A stretch of 64,000 bases of DNA from Roseburia hominis A2-183 (GTDB lineage Bacteria; Bacillota; Clostridia; Lachnospirales; Lachnospiraceae). This document shows, one piece after another, positions 52,837-60,227 of the stretch (the stretch's first letter is position 1; each line of letters starts with the position of its first letter). The notes below the pieces were generated by a model, which was not told the DNA's origin, searched no databases, and worked only from the letters and a program-made list of their open reading frames with translations. Location: positions 1,533,501 through 1,597,500 of the forward strand of contig NC_015977.1 in the NCBI RefSeq assembly GCF_000225345.1, written 5' to 3'. The position numbers were made by a program, and so were the translations under genes.

Positions 52837-53118
52837 TTATGTGTCTGCATCAATGCTGACGCCGGATTTTAATTCAACTGTGATGCGGTCATCCCAGATC
52901 GTGATCTGCTTGATCCAGCATCGCACCAGTTCTTCCTGTCCCTGCAGGTAAATATCTTTCGGAATAATGGCTTCGTGGTCGTCTTCTACATAGTATTGTG
53001 GAACAAGACCGTTATTTTTAACTCTGGTCTTGTTTAGAAAGTCGGTGGTGTAGGTCTTTTGGAGCAGAGCATCACCGATGTATTTTTCGTTACGGAGAAT
53101 TTTGTTGATGGTGCTTGT
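52837..53118 (-). pseudogene. large serine recombinase, internally deleted remnant
   Basis: The - strand from 53118 reads [40 protein letters not shown] and [19 protein letters not shown], the recombinase domain of clostridial large serine recombinases. It then jumps directly to [20 protein letters not shown] and a tail ending in SGVSIDADT. The zinc-ribbon and coiled-coil part between these has been deleted in frame, and the catalytic N-terminal domain is gone (a stop lies at 53119-53121). It is a non-functional scar. Confidence 0.7.
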
Positions 53119-53189
53119 TCATAAATATTCCTTTCTTCTGCAAAGGGCGTATAAAATTCAAAGTTTCGTCATAAAATAATCTATGTAAA

Positions 53190-53207
53190 TGCTTGCAATC
53201 GCAAGCA
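53190..53207 (+). promoter_or_regulatory. inverted repeat upstream of relB, candidate autoregulatory site
   Basis: TGCTTGC-aatc-GCAAGCA is a perfect 7-base inverted repeat, 35 bases before the antitoxin start. Toxin-antitoxin complexes commonly bind such palindromes to repress their own operon. Confidence 0.5.
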
Positions 53208-53242
53208 AATGCGAATATAGTAAAGAAAAAGGAGGCGATACT

Positions 53243-53548
53243 ATGGCAAATACATCCGCTGTTTATGCAAGAATAGATACCAATCTCAAGGATAATGCTG
53301 AGAGCATTCTTTCTCAGCTTGGCATTTCTCCATCCAGTGCAATTCAGATGCTTTATAGCCAGATTGTACTGAAGAAGGGTATGCCATTTGAACTGAAACT
53401 TCCTTCTTCTAAGCCATTAGCTGTTGGTGCAATGACCAGAAAACAGCTTGATGCAGAACTCCAGAAGGGTGTTGATTCCATCAAAGCAGGAAAGGTATAT
53501 TCTGCAGATGAAGTCGATGCGGCACTTGCAAAGGAGTTTGGCATATGA
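53243..53548 (+). CDS. RelB/DinJ-family antitoxin
   Basis: Start at ATG 53243 after GGAGG (53231-53235). The 101-residue protein opens with ANTSAVYARIDTNLKDNAES, a ribbon-helix-helix of the RelB/DinJ type, followed by LGISPSSAIQMLYSQIVLKK. The C-terminal part (LDAELQKGVDSIKAGKVYSA) is the flexible toxin-binding arm. The toxin gene overlaps its stop by four bases, so the pair is translated together. Confidence 0.88.
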   Translation: MANTSAVYARIDTNLKDNAESILSQLGISPSSAIQMLYSQIVLKKGMPFELKLPSSKPLAVGAMTRKQLDAELQKGVDSIKAGKVYSADEVDAALAKEFGI

Positions 53549-53874
53549 CAGATAGCTATAAGGTCGGCTATTCTGTAGATGCACTTGACGACTTACGCGA
53601 GATCTATTCATACATTGCGAATGAACTCCTTGTTCCAGAGACTGCTTCTGCTCAGCTTGGCTGCATCCGAAAAGAGGTGCGCTCATTGGATTTCATGCCA
53701 GCTCGCTATGCGTTAGCTCATTGGGAACCTTGGCATTCGATGAAAATGCATCAGCTTCCGGTAGACAATTTTATTGTGTATTATCTGGTTGATGACGAAA
53801 AAAGGGCAGTTACAGTAGCTCGAATATTCTACGGTGGTCGTGATATTGAAGAAATCATAAATTCAAATAAATAA
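53545..53874 (+). CDS. RelE/ParE-superfamily toxin
   Basis: A 109-residue protein starting within the antitoxin stop (ATGA). The fold pattern is that of RelE/ParE: YKVGYSVDALDDLREIYSYI helices, LDFMPARYALAHWEPW, DNFIVYYLVDDEKRAVTVAR and IFYGGRDIEEII at the end. RelE members cut mRNA on the ribosome, while ParE members poison gyrase; the sequence alone does not separate these. It closes the mobile region on the right and is followed by a good terminator. Confidence 0.87.
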   Translation: MTDSYKVGYSVDALDDLREIYSYIANELLVPETASAQLGCIRKEVRSLDFMPARYALAHWEPWHSMKMHQLPVDNFIVYYLVDDEKRAVTVARIFYGGRDIEEIINSNK

Positions 53875-53879
53875 ACAGT

Positions 53880-53917
53880 AATGGAGCTTTTGAGTAAAAA
53901 ACAAGAGCTCCATTTTT
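53880..53917 (+). terminator. intrinsic terminator of the toxin-antitoxin pair
   Basis: AATGGAGCT (53880-53888) pairs with AGCTCCATT (53906-53914), and a T-run to 53917 follows. Confidence 0.75.
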
Positions 53918-53953
53918 ATATGAATAAAATTCCTCGGGAGCATCCCAAAGTTT

Positions 53954-53999
53954 GTGTAAACCTCCAAACTGATGTAAGATAAAATTACTCAGTTTACAC
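53954..53999. repeat. 8-base inverted repeat, possible insertion-sequence scar
   Basis: GTGTAAAC (53954-53961) and GTTTACAC (53992-53999) are perfect inverted repeats 30 bases apart. Such ends recall IS256-type termini, but no transposase is present and the match may be chance. Apart from this repeat and the two flanking terminators, nothing was recognised in the ~300-base gap 53875-54181. Confidence 0.3.
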
Positions 54000-54130
54000 G
54001 CCAGAAAATGAGAGAATTTATTAATGAAGATAAAGATAAGTTTTTTCAATTGAAGGCGGAAGTGAAAGATCAAGATGGTTATACAGTTTCTAGTAGTCAT
54101 GTTTTTTCGATTATGGAAAGGGAAGAGTAC

Positions 54131-54174
54131 AAAAAAATAACATCTGAATCAGCAGGACTGAAACAGATGTTATT
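54131..54174 (-). terminator. rpmB terminator (- strand)
   Basis: AATAACATCTG (54136-54146) pairs with CAGATGTTATT (54164-54174); read on the - strand it is followed by a run of T. It lies seven bases beyond the rpmB stop. Confidence 0.8.
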
Positions 54175-54181
54175 ACTTTTC

Positions 54182-54367
54182 CTAAGCTCTTTCTACTTTG
54201 CCGGACTTTAAACAGGAAGCACATACATATAACTTCTTCGGTGTTCCGTTCACTTTACAGCTGACACGCTTGATGTTCGACTTCCACATTCTATTTGATC
54301 TTCTATGAGAATGGCTCACGTTGTTACCGAAATGAGCGCCCTTTCCACAAACTGCACATTTTGCCAT
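54182..54367 (-). CDS. rpmB: 50S ribosomal protein L28
   Basis: Start at 54367 (MAKCAVCGKGAHFGNNVSHS) after AAGGAGGTGC on the - strand; a longer frame to 54457 runs through leader sequence. The 61-residue protein has Cys4, Cys7, Cys49 and Cys52 as two CxxC pairs, the zinc-binding form of L28. HRRSNRMWKSNIKRVSCKV is the family core. L28 sits near the E site of the large subunit. It is transcribed alone from a consensus promoter. Non-zinc paralogues exist in some Firmicutes, but none is visible here. Confidence 0.95.
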   Translation of the reverse strand: MAKCAVCGKGAHFGNNVSHSHRRSNRMWKSNIKRVSCKVNGTPKKLYVCASCLKSGKVERA

Positions 54368-54424
54368 GATTTTGCACCTCCTTGCATATTTTATCCTGGT
54401 GATGCAGGACTTGCCCGCACATTC

Positions 54425-54452
54425 TACAGGTAAAACCTGTATAGCATACAGG
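54425..54452 (-). promoter_or_regulatory. rpmB leader with two exclusive hairpins
   Basis: On the - strand, CCTGTAT-gct-ATACAGG (54452-54436) forms one stem. The same TACAGGT can pair instead with the downstream ACCTGTA (54441-54425). Only one hairpin can exist at a time, a layout typical of a switch or of an L28 feedback site. Confidence 0.45.
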
Positions 54453-54466
54453 CTCACAACATGATT

Positions 54467-54495
54467 ATTCTATCAGAAGAAAGTACATATTGCAA
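54467..54495 (-). promoter_or_regulatory. rpmB promoter
   Basis: On the - strand, TTGCAA (54495-54490) and TAGAAT (54472-54467) are 17 bases apart. Confidence 0.75.
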
Positions 54496-54558
54496 GCAAA
54501 ATTTAAAAAAAAATATAAAATTCAAAAAACAGGGCTATGAATTTGTGCAAAAAGCGGT

Positions 54559-54564
54559 TATAAT
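54559..54564 (+). promoter_or_regulatory. -10 box of the asp23/yloV operon
   Basis: TATAAT at 54559-54564, with only a weak TATGAA at the -35 distance (54536-54541). It diverges from the rpmB promoter. Confidence 0.5.
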
Positions 54565-54611
54565 AGCAATAAACTAGCGTTAATATGGCTTTGAAAGGAG
54601 CATCGTATTAT

Positions 54612-54971
54612 ATGAATGGACATATGGAGACCCAGTTGGGCAAGGTTACAATAGATCCGGAAGTGATCGCAACGTATGCAGGATCGGTTGCAGTGGAATG
54701 TTTTGGAATTGTCGGTATGGCTGCAGTCAACATGAAGGACGGTCTGGTGAAGCTTTTAAAGAAGGATTATCTCACGCACGGCATCAATGTCGTCATTGAT
54801 GAGGAGAACAAGATCACGATCGATTTTCATGTGATCGTATCTTACGGCGTCAGCATCATCACGGTATCCGATAATCTGATCGAGACGGTAAAATATAAGG
54901 TCGAGGCGTTTACCGGAATGGAAATTAAGAAAATGAACATCTACGTCGAAGGCGTACGAGTGATTGATTAA
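54612..54971 (+). CDS. Asp23/Gls24 family protein (YloU-like)
   Basis: Start at ATG 54612, with AAAGGAG at 54594-54600; upstream residues from an earlier ATG overlap this site. The 119-residue protein has the Asp23 domain: GKVTIDPEVIATYAGSVAVE, CFGIVGMAAVN, ITIDFHVIVSYGVSIITVSD and MEIKKMNIYVEGVRV. YloU-type members are membrane-associated and influence envelope homeostasis, often being paired with the DAK2/FakA-like gene that follows here after 14 bases. Confidence 0.9.
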   Translation: MNGHMETQLGKVTIDPEVIATYAGSVAVECFGIVGMAAVNMKDGLVKLLKKDYLTHGINVVIDEENKITIDFHVIVSYGVSIITVSDNLIETVKYKVEAFTGMEIKKMNIYVEGVRVID

Positions 54972-54985
54972 GGAGGATTTTTGAG

Positions 54986-56704
54986 GTGGAGATCACTACG
55001 ATAAATGCCGAGGCTCTCGCAAAAGCGTTTCTGGCCGGAGCGAAAAACTTGGAAGCAAAGAAAGAGTGGATCAACGAACTGAATGTATTCCCGGTTCCAG
55101 ATGGAGATACCGGTACCAACATGTCGATGACGATCATGTCTGCCGCGAAGGAAGTGGCGGCGATGGCAGAGCCGGACATGAAGTCGCTTGCAAAGGCAAT
55201 TTCCTCCGGTTCCCTCCGCGGAGCGAGAGGTAATTCCGGCGTCATTCTTTCCCAGCTGTTTCGCGGGTTTACCAAGGTTATTGCAGAGTATGATGAGATT
55301 GACGTGCAGGTATTGTCCGATGCGTTTGAGAAGGCAGTAGAGACCGCATACAAGGCGGTTATGAAGCCGAAGGAAGGTACGATTCTTACGGTTGCCAAAG
55401 GGATGGCGGTACGTGCGGTAGAGCTGAGCGAGGAGGAGACGACCGATCTGCTTGCGTTCTGCGAGGAAGTCATCAAAGAGGGCGATCATGTCCTTAGCAT
55501 GACGCCGGATATGCTTCCGGTATTAAAACAGGCGGGAGTTGTGGATTCCGGCGGACAGGGTCTGATGCAGGTGATGAAGGGTGCGCTTGACTCCCTGCAG
55601 GGCAAGGAGATCGATTACTCGATTGAGACACCGGAGAAGCAGCCGGCGGCCGAGACGGGAAGCGCCTCCTACAACATTGAGGCACAGGCAGCGCAGGAGA
55701 TCAAGTTTGCGTACTGTACCCAGTTTTTGATTATGTTGGAGAAGCCGATTTCCACAAGACAGGAGACGGAATTCAAAGAGTACTTAGAGAGCATCGGTGA
55801 TTCGATCGTTGTTGTCGCTGATGACGAGATTGTAAAGGTGCATGTGCACACGAATGATCCGGGACTTGCGATGCAGCGCGGTCTGACTTACGGAAGCCTT
55901 ACGACGATCATCATTGAGAATATGAAGTTAGAGCGTGACGAGAAGATCTCTGCACTCAAGGAAAAAGAGATGCAGTCGGAGACCATCGAGGACGTGGAGA
56001 AGCAGCTGAAGGACGAGGAAGCTCCAAAAGAGCAGGAACCGCCGAAGGAGATGGGCTTTATCTCTGTCAGCATCGGCGACGGTATCAATGAGATCTTTCA
56101 GGGACTTGGTGTGGACTACATTATTGAGGGCGGACAGACGATGAACCCGAGCACCGAGGATATGTTAAACGCTATCGAAAAAGTGAACGCGAAGAATATC
56201 TTTATTCTTCCAAATAACAAGAATATTATTCTCGCAGCCAATCAGGCAGCCTCTCTTGTGGAGGACAAAAAGATCATCGTGATCCCGACCAAGACGATCC
56301 CGCAGGGAATCACGGCGCTCATCAACTATATTCCGGACAGCACACCGGAGGAGAATGCAGAGCGCATGAGCGAGGAACTGGGGACGGTAAAGACCGGTCA
56401 GGTGACCTATGCGGTGCGCGATACCGTGATCGATGACAAGGAGATCAAGCAGGATGATTTTATGGGCATCGGCGATCAGGGAATCCTTGCCGTTGGGAAG
56501 GAGCTTGAGGCTACGGTGTTGGATATGATCGAACAGCTCATCGATGAGGATTCGGCGATTGTCAGCATCTACTACGGGGAGGATGCCAGGGAAGATGCAG
56601 CGAATGCGATCGGTGAAAAGATCACAGAGGCGCATCCGGATGTCGAGGTGGAAGTCCACTATGGCGGACAGCCGATCTATTATTACGTGATCTCCGTCGA
56701 GTAA
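54986..56704 (+). CDS. DAK2/DegV-type protein, FakA (YloV)-like fatty acid kinase subunit
   Basis: Start GTG 54986, nine bases after AAGGAGG. The 572-residue protein has an N-terminal DAK2 kinase domain (FPVPDGDTGTNMSMTIMSAA, SGSLRGARGNSGVILSQLFR, VVDSGGQGLMQVMKGALDSL), a middle domain and a C-terminal DegV-like part (IFILPNNKNIILAANQAASL, VIPTKTIPQGITALINY). FakA phosphorylates fatty acids presented by FakB for phospholipid synthesis. FakB genes are not in this window, so the role is inferred from domain order. Confidence 0.88.
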   Translation: MEITTINAEALAKAFLAGAKNLEAKKEWINELNVFPVPDGDTGTNMSMTIMSAAKEVAAMAEPDMKSLAKAISSGSLRGARGNSGVILSQLFRGFTKVIAEYDEIDVQVLSDAFEKAVETAYKAVMKPKEGTILTVAKGMAVRAVELSEEETTDLLAFCEEVIKEGDHVLSMTPDMLPVLKQAGVVDSGGQGLMQVMKGALDSLQGKEIDYSIETPEKQPAAETGSASYNIEAQAAQEIKFAYCTQFLIMLEKPISTRQETEFKEYLESIGDSIVVVADDEIVKVHVHTNDPGLAMQRGLTYGSLTTIIIENMKLERDEKISALKEKEMQSETIEDVEKQLKDEEAPKEQEPPKEMGFISVSIGDGINEIFQGLGVDYIIEGGQTMNPSTEDMLNAIEKVNAKNIFILPNNKNIILAANQAASLVEDKKIIVIPTKTIPQGITALINYIPDSTPEENAERMSEELGTVKTGQVTYAVRDTVIDDKEIKQDDFMGIGDQGILAVGKELEATVLDMIEQLIDEDSAIVSIYYGEDAREDAANAIGEKITEAHPDVEVEVHYGGQPIYYYVISVE

Positions 56705-56737
56705 GACGAAAAGTGTAAATAACATAAGCACAGGCAG

Positions 56738-56788
56738 GGCTGCTGCACGGACATCGCTTGAGGCGGTTGACGGTGCGGCAGCCTTTTT
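56738..56788 (+). terminator. intrinsic terminator before recG
   Basis: GGCTGCTGCAC (56738-56748) pairs with GTGCGGCAGCC (56773-56783) with one G-T mismatch, followed by TTTTT. The loop is 24 bases. recG begins 17 bases further, so some read-through is likely needed for its expression. Confidence 0.7.
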
Positions 56789-56804
56789 CTAAGGGAAACA
56801 GAGT

Positions 56805-58862
56805 ATGAATCAGAGTACATCCATAATAGAGATCAAGGGAATCGGGGAAAAGACAGCCGCCCTGTTCCAGAAATTAAATATCGAAACGGTGGGGGATCTG
56901 CTGCTTCATTATCCGAGGACGTATGTGCAGTTCCCGGTAGCAAAAGAGGTGGCGGAGGTCACGGACGGCGAGACGGCGGCGGTACTCGGCAGGGTGAGAA
57001 AGACGCCCGTTGTGAGACGCACGAGAAGCATGCCGGTCACGGTGACGACCATCGGCACGGATGAGGCGGAACTTGAACTGGTGTGGTTTCGGATGCCATA
57101 CATCAAAAGCCAGCTTGCACCGGGCAATACCTATGTATTTTACGGGAAGGTGGCGCGCAAAGGCAGCCGTCTTGTGATGGAGCAGGCAGCCATCTATTCC
57201 GGGGAAGCGTACGCCGCCATGGAGCAGGCATTTTTGCCGGTGTATGGTCTGACTGGAGGAATCTCGAACAATCTGGTCACAAAGACCGTGCGCTCGGTGC
57301 TCGGCAGAGAAGAACTGTTTAAGGAATATCTGCCCCGGGAGATCCGCAGCCGCTACAAAATCTGCGAGTACAATTATGCGATCAAAGAGATTCATTTTCC
57401 GGAAAATATGGACACGCTGATCGCGGCGCGCAACCGTCTCGTGTTCGATGAGTTTTTCCTCTTTATTTTAAATATGCAGTACCACAAGGAGAAGCGGATC
57501 AAGGAAGCCAACGAATTTGAATTCCGGGAGGATTCCTTTACTGATGAGCTGATTGCCAGGCTGCCGTATGAGCTGACCGGCGCGCAGAAGCGGGCGCTCT
57601 CGGAAGTGAAGCGCGATATGCGAAGCCCTTATGTCATGCAGCGGCTGATTCAGGGAGATGTCGGTTCCGGAAAGACGATCATAGCGTTTTTGGCGATGGC
57701 AGATGCCGCGCACAATGATTACCAGTCGGCGATCATGGCGCCGACGGAAGTGCTTGCCAGACAGCACTATGAGACGTTTCAGAAGTTGTGCGAAGAGTTT
57801 GGATTAAAGATTCCGGTGGTGCTTCTCACCGGCTCCATGACGGCGCGTCAGAAGCGCATGGCATACGAGGCGCTGCAGCTTTATCCCAATGCGATGGTGG
57901 TCGGAACACACGCGTTGATTCAGGAGCGCGCCATCTACGATAACCTGGCGCTCGTCATCACGGATGAGCAGCACCGCTTCGGCGTCCGCCAGCGGGAAAT
58001 ATTTGCGGAAAAGGGCAGACATCCGCATATTCTGGTGATGAGCGCCACGCCGATCCCCAGAACGCTCGCCATTATCCTGTATGGGGATCTGGACATCTCG
58101 GTGGTGGACGAGGTGCCTGCAAAGCGTCTTCCGGTCAAAAACTGCGTGGTCAATACGGGCTATCGGAACAAGGCGTATGCATTTATCGAAAATGAGGTCA
58201 AAAACGGGCATCAGGCATACGTGATCTGTCCTCTGGTGGAGGAAGTCGAGGGCATGGAGACGGAGAATGCCACGGACTACGTCAAGAAACTCCGGCAGAT
58301 TTTTCCGGAGGAGATTCAGCTCGGACTGCTGCACGGGCAAATGAAACCGGCGCAGAAGAACAAAGTCATGGAGGCATTTATGAAAAATGAGGTGCAGGTG
58401 CTGGTGGCGACCACGGTCGTGGAAGTCGGCGTCAATGTGCCGAATGCCACGGTCATGATGATCGAAAATGCGGAGCGGTTCGGCCTGGCGCAGCTTCACC
58501 AGCTCCGCGGCCGTGTGGGAAGAGGCGATGCACAGTCCTACTGTATTATGGTGAACTGCTCGAGCGCAAAGACGGCGGAGCGCAGACTTAAGATCTTAAA
58601 TGATTCCAATGACGGATTTCGGATTGCAAGCGAGGACTTAAAACTGCGGGGGCCGGGGGATTTCTTCGGGATCCGTCAGTCCGGCGAACTGCAGTTTGCA
58701 CTTGGCGACATCTATCAGGATGCTGCCGTGCTGCGGGATGCATCGGAGGCGGTCGGCGAACTGCTTGCAGAAGATCCGGATCTTATGTCCGGTGAGCATG
58801 AGAACCTGCGGCATTATCTCGAAGCTTTCCTTATGCGGGAACAGAATCAGATGAGCTTATAA
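56805..58862 (+). CDS. recG: ATP-dependent DNA helicase RecG
   Basis: A 685-residue SF2 helicase. The N-terminal wedge/OB domain (about 1-180) is followed by helicase domain 1 with Walker A GDVGSGKTIIA, PTEVLARQHYETFQ and DEQHRFGVRQRE. Domain 2 contains LLHGQMKPAQKNKVMEAF, VATTVVEVGVNVPNAT and QLRGRVGRGDAQSYC. RecG rescues stalled forks and processes recombination intermediates. ATG at 56805 gives MNQSTSIIEIKGIGEKTAAL, a normal RecG beginning. Confidence 0.96.
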   Translation: MNQSTSIIEIKGIGEKTAALFQKLNIETVGDLLLHYPRTYVQFPVAKEVAEVTDGETAAVLGRVRKTPVVRRTRSMPVTVTTIGTDEAELELVWFRMPYIKSQLAPGNTYVFYGKVARKGSRLVMEQAAIYSGEAYAAMEQAFLPVYGLTGGISNNLVTKTVRSVLGREELFKEYLPREIRSRYKICEYNYAIKEIHFPENMDTLIAARNRLVFDEFFLFILNMQYHKEKRIKEANEFEFREDSFTDELIARLPYELTGAQKRALSEVKRDMRSPYVMQRLIQGDVGSGKTIIAFLAMADAAHNDYQSAIMAPTEVLARQHYETFQKLCEEFGLKIPVVLLTGSMTARQKRMAYEALQLYPNAMVVGTHALIQERAIYDNLALVITDEQHRFGVRQREIFAEKGRHPHILVMSATPIPRTLAIILYGDLDISVVDEVPAKRLPVKNCVVNTGYRNKAYAFIENEVKNGHQAYVICPLVEEVEGMETENATDYVKKLRQIFPEEIQLGLLHGQMKPAQKNKVMEAFMKNEVQVLVATTVVEVGVNVPNATVMMIENAERFGLAQLHQLRGRVGRGDAQSYCIMVNCSSAKTAERRLKILNDSNDGFRIASEDLKLRGPGDFFGIRQSGELQFALGDIYQDAAVLRDASEAVGELLAEDPDLMSGEHENLRHYLEAFLMREQNQMSL

Positions 58863-58875
58863 TTTCACACATAAA

Positions 58876-58909
58876 ACGGGACCGGTGCAAGCGCCGGTCC
58901 CGTCTTTTT
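58876..58909 (+). terminator. intrinsic terminator after recG
   Basis: ACGGGACCGG (58876-58885) pairs with CCGGTCCCGT (58894-58903), followed by a T5 run (58905-58909). Confidence 0.85.
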
Positions 58910-58954
58910 CTTTGGTATTTTTTTCTCTTTCTCGGAATGTCTGCGACGGGCGGG

Positions 58955-59161
58955 TTACTTGCCTGCCATCTGCTTTTCCTGTGCCTCAATCATTTTCTTG
59001 ACCATATAACCGCCGACAGAACCATTCTGTCTGGAGGTAAGATCTCCGTTGTAGCCGTCCTTTAACGGCACGCCGATCTCGCTCGCCACTTCGTACTTGA
59101 AGCGGTCCAGTGCACTTTTTGCCTCAGGGATTGCTGCTCTGTTAGATGAACGATTTGCCAT
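58955..59161 (-). CDS. alpha/beta-type small acid-soluble spore protein
   Basis: The 68-residue protein has both SASP signatures: KSALDRFKYEVASEIGVPLK and GDLTSRQNGSVGGYMVKKMI. The Glu-Ile-Gly site in VASEIGV is the GPR protease cleavage point. SASPs coat and protect spore DNA. AAAGGAGG precedes the start on the - strand. The gene shows the organism carries sporulation functions. Upstream on the - strand, CATACTA (59291-59285) resembles a sigma-G -10, with GCATG (59317-59313) at a 21-base spacing, longer than usual. Confidence 0.93.
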   Translation of the reverse strand: MANRSSNRAAIPEAKSALDRFKYEVASEIGVPLKDGYNGDLTSRQNGSVGGYMVKKMIEAQEKQMAGK

Positions 59162-59382
59162 GATTGTTTCCTCCTTTGGTGTGTTAATGATCCTTTGTTA
59201 TCATTGTTATGATCACTTTGTCTGTCTTAGACTTTTTGGTCACAGACTTCGTCTGAACTTGCGCCATCTGCGTTTGTTCAGGAATAGTATGTGAGAATTT
59301 AAGAGAGATAAACATGCAGTTTTTGTCAAAAAAACAGGAAAAAGCTTCCATTTTTTGTACAGGCTTCCCTGCGGTTTGGTTC

Positions 59383-59410
59383 TTGCAATCTTGCGGGACT
59401 ATGATATAAT
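59383..59410 (+). promoter_or_regulatory. promoter of the MacB-type ABC operon
   Basis: TTGCAA (59383-59388) and TATAAT (59405-59410), spacer 16. A small inverted repeat GTTAG-ttaaag-CTAAC (about 59421-59436) follows in the leader and may be a regulator site. Otherwise the ~335-base gap 59162-59496 holds only the spore-gene promoter region. Confidence 0.75.
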
Positions 59411-59496
59411 GTGAAAAAGTTAGTTAAAGCTAACGGCTGTCTGCAAAAAGGAAACAGGAATATTCCTGCATGGGGATGTTCCGGAAAGAGGAGATT

Positions 59497-60213
59497 ATGT
59501 CGGAGGAAGAAAAGAAATTTCTGGAAATTGTTGATCTGAAAAAGGGATTTGGAAGCGGCGAGACACGGCAGGAGGTACTGCGCGGGATGAACTTTTCCGT
59601 GGCGAAGGGAGAGTTCTGCGTGCTGCTCGGACCGTCCGGCTCCGGAAAATCGACGCTGCTCAATATTATCGGAGGCATTGACAGCGCGGATTCCGGTTAT
59701 ATCTCGATCGGCGGTGATAAGCTGGAGGAGATGAGTGAGAAGAAACTAACGCAATACCGGCGCAAGCATCTTGGTTATGTCTTTCAGATGTATAACCTGA
59801 TCGGGAATCTGAACGTAAAGGAAAATATCGAGGTCGGCGCGTATCTGTCCGATCATGCGCTGGATATTGATGAACTGTTACATACGCTGGGACTTTATGA
59901 GCACAGATACAAGCTCCCGAATCAGCTCTCCGGCGGTCAGCAGCAGAGAGTATCCATCGGAAGGGCGATCGTCAAGAACCCGGATATTCTGCTCTGTGAT
60001 GAGCCGACGGGCGCACTCGATTATCATACGTCCAAAGAGATCTTAAAGCTGATCGAGGATGTGAATATAAAATACGGCAATACGGTTATTATGGTTACGC
60101 ACAACGAGGCGATCCGGCATATGGCAGATCATGTGATCAAGCTGCGCGACGGGGAAGTACGTCACAATGAGATCAACACGGATAAAGTTTCAGCGGCAGA
60201 TCTGGAATGGTAA
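59497..60213 (+). CDS. ABC transporter ATP-binding protein (LolD/MacB type)
   Basis: The 238-residue ATPase has Walker A GPSGSGKSTLLNIIGG, signature LSGGQQQRVSIGRAI, Walker B LLCDEPTGALD and the switch region VIMVTHNEAIRHMADHVI. An upstream ATG at 59470 (nine residues longer) is possible; AAAGAGGAG lies very close to the ATG at 59497. It pairs with the FtsX-type permease that follows, forming a mechanotransmission exporter or signalling complex. The substrate is unknown. Confidence 0.92.
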   Translation: MSEEEKKFLEIVDLKKGFGSGETRQEVLRGMNFSVAKGEFCVLLGPSGSGKSTLLNIIGGIDSADSGYISIGGDKLEEMSEKKLTQYRRKHLGYVFQMYNLIGNLNVKENIEVGAYLSDHALDIDELLHTLGLYEHRYKLPNQLSGGQQQRVSIGRAIVKNPDILLCDEPTGALDYHTSKEILKLIEDVNIKYGNTVIMVTHNEAIRHMADHVIKLRDGEVRHNEINTDKVSAADLEW

Positions 60214-60227
60214 GGAGTGTGACCGGC

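Noticed and set aside
47634..54181. Direct repeats that would mark integration ends
   Set aside because: I compared the sequence after polC with that before rpmB by eye and found no convincing matching repeat. The ends are therefore not annotated.
54008..54211. 67-codon frame before rpmB on the + strand
   Set aside because: Its second half runs through the rpmB terminator and the end of rpmB. There is no ribosome site or recognised family. At most a small remnant.
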